Part shown: in pieces, positions 46,631-56,382 of the stretch
Position numbering within the stretch: position 1 is the stretch's first letter
Layout: every line of letters begins with the position of its first letter
Assembly (NCBI GenBank): GCA_037501455.1
Contig: CM074859.1
Span: 93,258,894-93,322,893, forward strand
Reading direction: 5' to 3'
Origin: Lantana camara
Lineage: Eukaryota > Streptophyta > Magnoliopsida > Lamiales > Verbenaceae
Length of the DNA: 64,000 nucleotides
Position numbers and translations under genes: made by a program
The notes under the pieces: model-generated
What the model was told of the DNA's origin: nothing
Databases searched by the model: none
The model's input: only the letters and a program-made list of their open reading frames with translations

Positions 46631-47006
46631 ACTTGAGGAAGAGTAATAAAAGACGATAAAAGGGTTTTTGCAGAATTACCTGGGTCGAAGGAACTGAACT
46701 CGAGCCTGTTGAATCGATTTCGAACGTAGCAAGCGAGATGTCAGAGTTGCAGCAGATTGAGCACTTGTATTTAGTTTGTGTGAAATAAACGGGGAGATGG
46801 CAACCTATTTATAAGAGATAAAAAAAGTAACTTCTCGAAATACGGAACGGAGCCATTATTACCTCCCCGGGATCGATTCACTCAAAAGAGACGCCTAATC
46901 ATTATGGCGCCCAATCGATTACCATGGTCACGACAGTTCTCCTTCCCAATTCCAGGTCGATGAAATTACCACCGCGAAAATTCAAGCTGGTAATTTGGGG
47001 GGCCTC
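46631..47006 (+). other. Extra-ORF leader and Tat C polypurine tract
   Basis: Noncoding. The segment nearest the LTR, AATTTGGGGGGCC (46992-47004), is a suitable polypurine tract on the plus strand. On the minus strand, TATAAATAGG near 46808-46817 could be the TATA box of the antisense ORF. Confidence 0.6.
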
Positions 47007-47847
47007 TGGCATGGCATAAAACCATCAGGCCACGTGGCACGCCACGTAGGAGCCACGTGGACCTTGCGCCTACCTGACCCATCCAAGGACGGCCATCTGG
47101 ACTACACGTGGCAGGAGACCACCGAGGTCGATAGTTCAACCTTAAAACACTTGAGTCGTTTACCTATGAAGGTCAAAGGTCCCTCGATCCCGACCTCAGG
47201 GGTATATCAGTTCGATCCAGTCATCCGAACCCGACCTGAGCACGGTCATCTGGGCCTGGAAAGGCGATATCATTCTCCGGATCGATATTATACGTCACCA
47301 GACACACAGTTACCATAAAGCACCTCTATCGGGACACGTGCAAGCCTTTCATTCCCTAGTACAAGAGTACTACGGCGCATTCAATGCCCTTATGTTACCG
47401 GCTATACCGAAAAGGGAAAGAAGGTACATTCGACCCCCATTTGGCCAGCTCAAACATCCGATCACTTGATCGATCGTTTGCAGCGCAATTAATGCATGTT
47501 CATGGTACACGCACTACTATGCTAATTGGTCAAGCCTATAAATGTTCCCCACTTAAACAGTAGCTGGTAAGTCTTTACAACGCATTTACTTGCATTTATT
47601 CTCTCACTAAAGAGTCCAATACTGACTTGAGCGTCGGAACGCCAAAACTGGACAGCACCTCCAGTCCCCAGTCTTTGGCCTTCAAGTTCACATTTGCTTA
47701 GTGCTTTCAGGTCGATAAAAAACCCACAAAAAACAAATTCTTGATTGATTGACCCAAACCTATTAGCCAGATCAACCACGTCGGATCGACCAGATTTGAA
47801 CCAGATCAAATACCTTAAACAAATTTCTAACGGGACAATGATATTCA
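47007..47847 (+). mobile_element. Tat C 3' LTR
   Basis: Borders TGGCATGGCAT and AATGATATTCA are chosen from the polypurine tract and the TG...CA rule. Inside are several CACGTGG boxes (47030-47110), a TATA box and the U5-like GACTTGAGCGTCGGAACGCC (47620-47639), which is typical of Tat LTRs. Its 5' partner is outside the window, so the target duplication cannot be tested. The next unique DNA is the gene island. Confidence 0.7.
47536..47543 (+). promoter_or_regulatory. TATA box of the Tat C LTR
   Basis: CTATAAAT lies about 85 bases before the conserved GACTTGAGCGTCGGA block that marks the transcribed part of Tat LTRs. Confidence 0.55.
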
Positions 47848-48240
47848 CCTACCTTTTTAATTATCTAATTAGTAGTGAATCATTATTATAATATTTTTTA
47901 AAATATGAAATTGTTTTAAAATTTTAAAATAAGTGAAACGAATGTTTCAACTACCTGAAATATAAAAAAATAAAAAAATAAAAAAAAAAAAAGAGCAATT
48001 TTTTCTTTCGATTACTAAGAATATTTTAAATAAAAAAAGAGCAATTTTAAAAGAGGAATGTTTCAACTAACAGGGGTTGGTTCAAGCGGTTAATAGGTTC
48101 ATTCTCGAAGACAAGGTCGGATTTGAATCCCGCTTGGACATGTGTAAAAAAAAAATTAAAAAAATAAACTACGTGAAATAAAAGGGGCTAAAAGAGCAAT
48201 TTTTCCTTTCTATTACTAAAGAATATTTTAAATAAAAGTG
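47848..48240. other. AT-rich flank of the gene island with a partial tandem duplication
   Basis: GAATGTTTCAACTAC...GAAAT and the block GAGCAATTTTTTCTTTCGAT...AATATTTTAAATAAAA occur twice (from 47939 and from 48057), so a segment of roughly 100 bases was duplicated. The second copy was then split by the SINE-like insertion. No gene. Confidence 0.7.
48070..48166 (+). mobile_element. Short tRNA-derived SINE-like insertion or tRNA retropseudogene
   Basis: TGGTTCAAGCGG (48078-48089) fits the polymerase III A box. GGATTTGAATCC (48119-48130) fits the B box with one expected C-to-T change. An A-rich tail follows, and AACTA flanks both ends (48065-48069, 48167-48171). The duplicated neighbour at 47939 shows the empty site. 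Only 97 bases long, so family assignment is not possible. Confidence 0.6.
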
Positions 48241-49274
48241 AGGAAAGAGAAGACAAATGTGTAATTGAGTTCTGGAACATGTCTTAAACCTCGTTCTTGT
48301 TCGTCGTCGTCTTCTTCCGTTTGCAGGGAAGAAGAAGCTAGCAAACAAATTCTCGGCCACCCATTACAGAAATCCCTCTTCATTTTTCAGAATTTAATCG
48401 GTAAGTTTTTCTTACAATCACACTTCAATTTTTTTTTTTTTCATTGGTCGTAATTTTAATTCATAAATTCTGAAGTAATCCCATGTCTCCATTTTAGTTT
48501 ATTGCTAAATGTTTCCTTGTTGTATAGTAAATTTACCATTTTCAGTCCCGGATCATACCTGAAGCTGCATTCTAAAATAAAAATTCAATCTTTTCACCAA
48601 GAAAAGAAAAAAAGAAAAGGAAGAAATTTCAGAGTTTCATTATACTCTTACAATTTTTATGGGTTTGGTTGGTGTTTAAGAGGATCATCCATGAAGATGA
48701 CTTACATTTTAGCTTTGTTGTAGCCTATATAAGTTGCCAGTTTTTTGACATTTATATGAAACCAATTTTTAGCTTTACTCATGTTTGATGTTTCCCAGAA
48801 TGGAGCTGATATATATGTTGAAATTGCATGTTCATGATTAAGGCCAAATTTATGTGTCCACGAGTAATCCATCCGTTGCCTGAAGGGCATATAGTGTTGC
48901 CGATGTGTTCGAGCCACGTAAGTGAAGATAAGCCCCGAGGTTGAGGTCGATGAAGCCAACTTTCTAAACACTGAAGCTTGAGCTTAAATGTGAATTTGCA
49001 TGAAATCTTGCTCGCTGACCTGCGAGCTTTTAATTATTTATACCTTAACTTAGCCTATAGCATTGTAAATAGTAGTAGTAGTTGTGCTCGGGGGCTTGAT
49101 TGAGAAACAATGATTGAATAGTCCAAATGAGTTAACTTTGAGGTTGATAGTTCTGATCGGAGCTCGGGGTTGACTTCGAGCCTGTAGATGTTCCTACCAT
49201 AAAGAAAGTTAAATAATTGTCTTCTTGTTTGATGATAGGTAACATAAATTCTGAAAAGCTGATCAAATATCAGC
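48241..49274 (+). other. Probable 5' UTR exon and first intron of the HSP20-like gene
   Basis: A 5' UTR exon ending ...TTTAATCG at 48400 is followed by GTAAGTTTTT, a strong donor. Candidate acceptor TTGATGATAG ends at 49238, leaving a 36-base leader before the ATG. Start of transcription is not determined. Confidence 0.5.
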
Positions 49275-49967
49275 ATGGATAGCGTGGATTCTGGGAAGGT
49301 AAAGAAAATTAACTGGACAAGAAGTAAACTCCCACTAGATATAGATTATCAGCATAAAAATCCAGATGAATGTAAGGATGCAGGGGAGACAAGTCGGGTT
49401 TGTGATTCTCTACAGCTGTCTACATACAAGTCTCCTATGACCTCAAATCTGCGCCCTTCATTTGCTTTGCCTCTGCAACGCACTCAAAAAGTGGAAGACT
49501 GGTGCTTGAATAGATCTATAATCTTGACTGGAACTGCTTGTAGAGGGTCTACTGGACCACCGGTTGGAGTTGTAGACATTGGTGTAAGCGAAAATGCATA
49601 TTACTTCTGCATGGCTTTACCTGGAGCCAAGAAAGATCCCGGTAAATTTCCCGTTACGCATTACATATATGTTTATGTTTGCTTGTGTGTGTGTATGTGA
49701 TGATAGACACTGTTTTTATCGTTACTAGGTGAATTTAGCTGTGATATTAGCAGAGACGGTAGGGTTTGTGTTCAAGGTGTGACTTCTACGGGTGGTAAAA
49801 CTGTGGTGAAATATACTCGGGTTTTTGAAATGAAGTTCCAGCAACAATGCCCATCTGGACCCTTCTCGGTCTTCTTCAATCTGCCAGGACCTGTTGATCC
49901 TAGATTGTTTTCTCCTGCCTTCAGATCTGACGGTATCTTCGAAGGTGTTGTTGCCAAACTAAAGTGA
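49275..49967 (+). CDS. Alpha-crystallin/HSP20-like domain protein, IDM2/ACD22.3-like
   Basis: Two coding exons: 49275-49641 and 49729-49967, joined by a GT-AG intron that splits a glycine codon; 201 residues. Residues 1-95 are polar and unrecognised. Residues about 98-201 form an alpha-crystallin-type beta-sandwich region: GVVDIGVSENAYYFCMALPG, then DGRVCVQGVTSTG, and the C-terminal FNLPGPVDPRLFSPAFRSDG. From memory, that last motif is characteristic of the plant ACD proteins that include Arabidopsis IDM2/IDM3 (cofactors of the IDM1 histone acetyltransferase complex in active DNA demethylation) and ACD22.3. Which member this is remains inference. It lacks the IXI motif of classic small heat-shock proteins. 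The stop TGA overlaps a donor-like GTGAGT, so a further exon is possible. It is convergent with the protease gene, with 542 bases between the stop codons. Confidence 0.8.
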
Positions 49968-50509
49968 GTATCGTGCTTGCGCTTTAATGTACGTAAAAGA
50001 TCTAGTGTTCATCTTTTGCTTGAAATTGTAGCTTGAAGGTTGTTATTAGACGCTAGAATCTGTGTTTAGGTTTTTAAAATAGTAGGCTAGTTCTCAACGT
50101 AAATGCTAAACAGCCTCGTGCTTGTTTTGTTTGAATGATTTCAATTAACTTGTCTTAATGGTAGCACGTGTTTTGATGTATTTTTTGTGGAAAAGGGAAA
50201 TTTTCTTCTATTGATCAGGTATTGGACCTCACGTATGCAGTCGATATGTATTTGCAGGGCGGTAACACCAGTGTATAGAAGAATTTCCCAGTGTAATAAG
50301 CTCATTAGAAAAATATCCCCGTATGAATATAGCAACTGCATGTTCTGAAAATAAAGAGCTTTTCAATAGAAATTTCAACAACAATTACACTCAGAAGGGA
50401 AGGAATGAAAAAGCATAATTAGGACTTATTTCTTGAACATGAATCAAGTTAGATAGAACAGAGACTTGAAGGAAATGAAAATTATAAAGGTAGGTATTCT
50501 TAGTTTAGG
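49968..50509. other. Intergenic region between the convergent genes
   Basis: It holds the 3' ends of both genes. AATAAAG at 50350 on the plus strand is a possible polyadenylation signal. Nothing else recognised. Confidence 0.5.
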
Positions 50510-51859
50510 TCACTTGGTTTTGGTAGGAAAAGAGGCCATTTTGTTGATGCCACACATTCCAGTAGGCTTCCCTGTGTTTCTCTTCATTCTTATGTACCCT
50601 TTCTCTCCCCAACTTGGTCCCCATGAGTTCTTCACAATAATGTAGTCCACTCCCTTGCTCGTGCCGTACCCGACGGCTGCCACTCCATGATCAAGCTCGT
50701 CTCCGCAGTGCCCGTCAAAAACACCCTGCAATTACTCTCAAAATCATCAAATCACATTCTTGATGGAAAATAGAATAAAGAGACTGTTACAGAAACTGTA
50801 ACAAGCCTGTATCGGTGAGTGGAACAAAAGATGATACGCACCCCTTTGTAGAATTGAAAGTCTCTGCCAGAAGCTTCAATGGCGACGCTTAGTGGTTGGT
50901 TGGCGAGTGCTTTTAGGAGGCTTTGCTCATCGTTGACGGGCACGTCGTGGTATCCAGTAATGGTGACAACTTCGGACTCGTCCTGAAATTGTGAATTTCG
51001 TTCAGAGAAATGTATACTGTCGTTAATTTATTTTATTTTCGTAGTGTTTCTGTGATGATTTACCTTGTTTTGTTCGCAAGTTCCTTCTTCCATGAGGTAG
51101 GGGTAGTCTTCTTCCTTGTGAAGCCCGCCATTGGAGACAATGTAGGCGAATGCATAGTCCATTAGGCCTCCATTGCAGCCATTGTTGTAAGTAGTGTCGC
51201 AATCAATCAGCTCTTGCTCCGACAGTTCTGTTAAGTTTTTTGTCACGAGTTGGTTAATGCCCTCAACTGCAGCAACAGTCGAGAATGCCCAACAACTGCC
51301 TGCAGTTTCATGTCAAGAATTCGAGTTACTAGCAAGAATCATCTTCATACACAAAAAGAAAGTTGAATGGAACATAGTACTTACCACATGAGCCTTGGTT
51401 CTTAACTCGGGTAACGGCTCCTTTCTTCCGCCAATCGACAGACTTGGGCAAAGCCTCGAAATCCCTGTACTTAAACTCTTCTGGGGACTCATTTCTCCTA
51501 GGCAATTGATCAACCTTGAGCCCCAAATACATCTTCTTGAACTCATCATGGCTCATGTCAGCAAACTCATTCAACCCCAGCCAATAGTTGCCGGTAGCCT
51601 TATTCCTCTCATCAATATGCTTCAAATTATCCTTGAAGATCTCAAACCTATGCAGCTTCTCTTCGAGGCTCTTGTACTTCTTCCCGTGCCTGTCAATCCA
51701 CGATTCAAATAGATTAATGAGCTTGTCGATGCAGGAGAGGTCATCCGGCGAGTAGCCCACGATTGAGAAATCGCGCGCAGAGATGTGAGTGATCATCAAG
51801 GAAGAGAAGAACATGAAACTTGCAAGAAATAGTAGCTTCGAGTAAGAAGAGATACCCAT
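50510..51859 (-). CDS. XCP: Papain-type cysteine protease, xylem cysteine peptidase (XCP1/XCP2) family
   Basis: Four exons, all GT-AG: 51859-51385, 51299-51064, 50982-50842 and 50725-50510; 355 residues, the usual XCP length. Residues 1-28 are a signal peptide. The inhibitory prodomain has the full ERFNIN pattern (ExxxRxxxFxxNxxxIxxxN, residues 67-86) and a GLNEFAD box. The mature enzyme starts near [11 protein letters not shown] (137). The catalytic triad is complete: Cys161 (GSCGSCWAF), His297 ([11 protein letters not shown]), Asn317 (VKNSWG). There is no granulin domain. XCPs act in the vacuole of tracheary elements and clear cell contents during xylem cell death. The TERE motif and TATA box upstream agree with xylem expression. 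The XCP1/XCP2 choice is not settled. Confidence 0.95.
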
Positions 51860-51927
51860 TTTTGTTGGATGGTGAAGTGGAAGATATGTTGTTTTGTTGG
51901 TGAATGAGGATGATGAGAAGTGAAGGG

Positions 51928-51937
51928 CTTTTATAGG
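51928..51937 (-). promoter_or_regulatory. TATA box of the XCP gene
   Basis: CCTATAAAAG on the minus strand, about 70 bases before the ATG at 51859, leaving a short leader of about 35-45 bases. Confidence 0.75.
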
Positions 51938-51982
51938 TATAGGTTTATGTGTGTGAATACATGTGATGATGATCTTTGGGGG

Positions 51983-51993
51983 TTGCTTTCAAG
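51983..51993 (-). promoter_or_regulatory. Tracheary-element cis-element (TERE) upstream of XCP
   Basis: The minus strand reads CTTGAAAGCAA, an exact match to CTTNAAAGCNA, the element known from promoters of xylem cysteine protease genes. It lies 46 bases upstream of the TATA box and 124 bases upstream of the ATG. Confidence 0.85.
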
Positions 51994-53099
51994 TGAAGGT
52001 TTATGAAACTTTAAGGTTGGTTAACTTTTTTGGTGGGCTTTTAATCTAAGCATGTTTTGAATATCTAGGCCTTGATCATACATTATTCTGAAACACACAC
52101 ACATGATGTAATAATGTGCTCGAGTGTTTCGGGAATTCTAGACCAAACTAAATGTGCAAGTCTTATAGAACCCTATTGGTCGTGATCCTTTTCAGTTTCT
52201 CACTCGATTTTTTTCGAATTTGGATACTGTAGAGGTTTATTTTTCCCGAGGTCGGATACTGCAGAGATCTAATATAAGAAGGATTCTCCTAACCTAGTTG
52301 TTCTATTCACAAGACGAACCCAAATTCCTGATTATGAGATCAAGTGCATCATTCCACTAAACTAACTGATTTTGGTATATTAATGCTGTTGAAGATATGA
52401 TGCAATCACGATTGTATGGTTCAACGAAGAGTTGACAGTAATATTTATTTTTTTGAAGATTAAATTCTTTGCTTTTCAAATATTAAGATTTCAGTTTCCA
52501 TAAACTAATCCAAATTCAATGTATTTTTCAGTTGATTTTGAGCTCTTTGAAACCAATTTTAGACGGTATAACTTTTGCTGTAAGGGAATTTACATCATTA
52601 CAGCAAAGAAAAAGAAAAAGAAAGAAGGATTTATATCAAGTTAGAAGGGCTAGGATTCAAAAAGGTTCGCAAAATGGCCCAATAATTGGCCCAAATTATA
52701 TCAGACCAAACCCAAAAGAATTTACAAGTATGCTGTATTGTTTTCCTTCAGCAACCAACTCACGTTATAATTTAATTTCTTTAATATCCTTAATGCAACG
52801 AGAGGTGTATCATAACGATCCGTCATTATATTAATTCAATTAAAGATCTCATATTTGAATTCGATCAGAAATATATTTCGTAGTCATGTAAATGTTGTAT
52901 CTTCATATATTGCGGTCTCAATCCACTGAGTCTTGATCCAGTGATGATTAGTTAGTTCACAAGTAACAAAATTTATCTAATTTTTTAAGAAATTTAGATT
53001 CGAAATCTAATTGTTTAAAAAATCTTGAAGAGAAACATTGGGGAGAACTTTATTTATGATCCGATCTGGACAATAAATGTAATATGGAAAAAATATATA
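51994..53099. other. Distal XCP upstream region, no gene
   Basis: AT-rich. The 100-codon frame at 52532-52834 (plus) has a lysine/arginine-rich low-complexity character and no promoter or domain. I do not call it. Confidence 0.6.
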
Positions 53100-53643
53100 G
53101 GCCAAATTATATTTTTGGTCTCATATGATTAGATCTTTTACAATTTTAGTCTCGTATCTTTGAAATTAGACACATTTAATCATATTATTTTCAAAATTTT
53201 GCAATTTTGGTCCCATCCGTCAAATAATGGATGAAAAATGCATTTTTTCCGTAAGTGCAATTTGGGGGAAAAAAATATTGTTCATTAGGTTTTCCTTTTT
53301 TTTTTTTTTTTTTTGCAGGGATTTGCTTATTAATACCCCATTTTAGCACCCTGAATCAACTTTGAAACATTACTTTGAAAGTCTGAATCGCTCTCGTTAA
53401 GGTAATATATTGTTAAAATGAGGTATTAATAAACAAACTCTCACAAAAGACAACCTAATGAACAATAACTTTTATCCTAAATTGCACTTGGCGATAAAAA
53501 AATACATTTTTCATCGATTATTTGACAAATGAGACTAGAATTATAACCTTTTGAAGATAATTGAACTAAATGTATCTAATTTAAAAGATATGAGACTAAA
53601 ATTAAAAAAAAAAACTAATCCTACACCAAAATATAATTTGCTC
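53100..53643. mobile_element. Mutator-type foldback MITE with perfect 9-base duplication
   Basis: Long terminal inverted repeats of about 200 bases: the left GGCCAAATTATATTTTTGG end pairs with CCAAAATATAATTTGCTC on the right, and CATTAGG...CCTAATG pairs near the centre. AAATATATA flanks both ends (53091-53099 and 53644-53652). A 9-base duplication is the Mutator superfamily signature. No coding capacity. Confidence 0.9.
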
Positions 53644-53929
53644 AAATATATATTTCATTATTTTGGAGTGTCCACTAAAACATTTAAAAAAAAAAAAAAG
53701 AATGAAGAGATGCACGTAGGAGACGTGTGAAGGGGAATGTCAACAACTGTGCAAATATGTTAAATTAGAGAAGTAAGTAAGAAAGAAGCGGCGAAGACAG
53801 TTCGGCATTGAATGCCAATGGTACGAAATGCAGAGAAATCAGAGCTTCATCATTGAAACTTCACACACTCATCTTCAATTCGTCCTACACAATTACACAA
53901 ACTACCTCTATATATCTCCCTGGTTTTAA

Positions 53930-54730
53930 TTATAAAGTTTCACATTTCTTCTGCATTTATAAATTTGGTATAAAATTATTTTCTCATTCAAACTACTAAC
54001 ATTTTTACACTTTTATATGCAAACTAAATTTTGTTACATGTGTTATCCGAACTTGATATTTTTTCACAAAAAATCATCTCCAGTTGATTTTTGGTGGTTT
54101 CGATGGATTTTTCGTAGTTTTGGTAAAATTTTATGATTTCAGTAACTTGTAATAAATACGTGATACGCACATGACCTAGTAAGGACAAATTTGTCATTCT
54201 ATGGATAATTTTGCGCTTATTAAAATTATATATGTTTCACGGGTGATTTTCTAACTTTAGTGTCCTTTTATTTCGGATATTGTACTTTTGGTGTACTTTT
54301 TTTTTTATATTGCAAGTTTGGTGTAATCCTCTTTTTGAAAAAGCGGATTCACTGTAATTCAATACAAAATTTTATGCGGGTGTCAACACATTCATAAATT
54401 TTGTATTGAATCATCTTTTTAAAAAAACGGATTCACTGTTCACTACAGTGAATCCGTTTTTTCAAAAAGAGGATTAGACCAAACTTGCAATACAAAAAAA
54501 AAGTACACCAAAAGTATAATATATAAAAAAAAGACCCCAATTTTAGAAATTCTCCTATATCACGTGTTTAATTTTTAGGCTACCAAAACCACTAAAATTA
54601 ATTGGAGATGGTCTTTCGTAAAAAATACGAAGTATGAATGGGCGGTATGCAACAAAACGCAGAGTAAGGATGACGGTATATATGCAATAAAACTTAATAC
54701 GGTGAAAATATAAAAACACCTATAATTCCA
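53930..54730. mobile_element. Large foldback element with a nested inner stem
   Basis: The outer arms (about 53930-54150 and 54575-54730) pair imperfectly, for example AATCATCTCCAGTTGATTTT with AATTAATTGGAGATGGT. An inner inverted repeat (54281-54360 against 54440-54525) pairs much better, including AATCCTCTTTTTGAAAAA. The inner pair may be a younger element inserted in the older one. Borders and duplication are unresolved. Confidence 0.65.
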
Positions 54731-55806
54731 ATGATAAAAATTTTTAATCCCTATAAATTTTGTGTTTACGTGACTCCAAAATCTACAAATTTAAAAAAAC
54801 CTTCAGTAAGGTAATAATAAAAATAAATTTCAAATCCACTTCTTAATAATGTAATTTCTATAGAAAAATTTTCTGTAAATTTTTCTGCATTAAATTTTCT
54901 AATTTTGATAATATTTCTATCACTTCTTAGTCTAATTGGCCAACAATATAAATTTTTGTGTCTATTTACTGTTTTCTAGTATTTGTTCGTGCTTATTTCG
55001 TAACATTTTAACGATATTACAGCGAAAATTTTATGAATACTTTGTTATGGTGTTAATTCTTTTTGATCAATATTTTACTTTAATTTCGTGATTATGATAG
55101 TAGGTATTGGGTCGAAGATTAGAGCTTGCCTGAATAAATTTTCTTAAATTTTCAACATTGGGAAAAATGGTCTAACTAGATCAAACCTTAGGATGTTGGA
55201 ATAGTTTCTCTAATTGGGTCAAATCTCAAATATGTTAGCTTAACTATTATCATTATTTCTTCGTTTGTAATCTACTAAAACTAATAAAATCTGCATTCTT
55301 GATTAAAACTAACTATTAATTACTCTCTAATTCAAAGTTGAAACCATCAATCGAAAGTGTTGTTTAATTAGTTACAACTTTAACCTTAGAATTATTGTTT
55401 TATTTTACGATAAATAACTAGTGAGAATTATCATTTTATGCTATATGAGCAAAGTGACAACGAATGGAACTAAAATATGGTCACTTTTTAGTTTGTACGG
55501 ATATGGACACAATAACACGAACACGATACGATATAGTTATGTTGATATTAATTTTTTATGAATTTCTCATGTGAGAAGTATTGAATACGATATTCAACTC
55601 GATACGACATGATAAAATGATATTTTTAAAAATATGGGTACGTTAAGAGTGACCCAATAAAAATCTTGGCAAAATTAATAAATTATTTGGAAATGAATAC
55701 AATTGGTAATTTGTTTTACCTCGTCAAATTATATATATAGTCTATAAGACTATAATAGCACAATTAATACTATAGTAATTTTTTAATATATTTTTATTAA
55801 ATATAA
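54731..55806. other. AT-rich intergenic DNA
   Basis: No open frame, RNA gene or repeat structure that I can support. Confidence 0.6.
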
Positions 55807-56064
55807 GAGCAAAATGCATTTTTGGTCTCATACTAATGGGTCATTATCACTTTTGGTCCCATATTTTTCAAAAGTAGTTTTTTTGGTCCCATAGTAATTT
55901 TTTGTCAATTTGAGGACTTCCGTCAAATATTTGACGGAAGTCACTGTTCATCCGTTAAATTGGATGAACAGTGACTTCTATGGGACCAAAAAACCACTTT
56001 TGAAAAATATGGGACAAAAAGTGATAATGCCCCATTAGTATGGGACCAAAAATGCAATTTGCTC
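55807..56064. mobile_element. Mutator-type foldback MITE, 258 bases, perfect 9-base duplication
   Basis: TAAATATAA is at 55798-55806 and 56065-56073. The left end GAGCAAAATGCATTTTTGG pairs with the right end, CCAAAAATGCAATTTGCTC, and the arms are nearly complementary to the centre. Two internal palindromes (GTCAAATATTTGAC; TTCATCC...GGATGAA) lie near the loop. Its ends resemble those of the element at 53100, so they are related. Confidence 0.93.
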
Positions 56065-56347
56065 TAAATATAAAAATGAACAAATGGCTTATAAAGTGAT
56101 AAACATTTGTATCCGTGAACTAGTAGGTTATGAGTTCGAACTTTATTGGAAGTAATTGGAATAGTTAGGAAACGAGAATCAATTTTTCTTTAATTTTTTT
56201 TTTTATTAAATATATAGAAGGGAAATGAAAAAGATAAATAATAAAAAGAAGAGTAGATAATTAATGTAAAAAGAATGGAGGTAAGCAATGCCATGCAACT
56301 GGAGAAACAATAATGGAATTAAAAGGGGGCTCGAATCTCAAACCCTA

Positions 56348-56351
<4 letters not shown>

Positions 56352-56381
<30 letters not shown>
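56352..56381. repeat. (CT)15 microsatellite
   Basis: An uninterrupted CT run between GAACCCTAGCCC-like and AGGTGGGCC sequence. CT runs often lie in plant 5' UTRs, but no gene follows. Confidence 0.95.

Positions 56382-56382
<1 letters not shown>

Noticed and set aside
52532..52834. 100-codon ORF upstream of XCP
   Set aside because: Low-complexity lysine-rich start, no homology recognised, no splice or promoter context.
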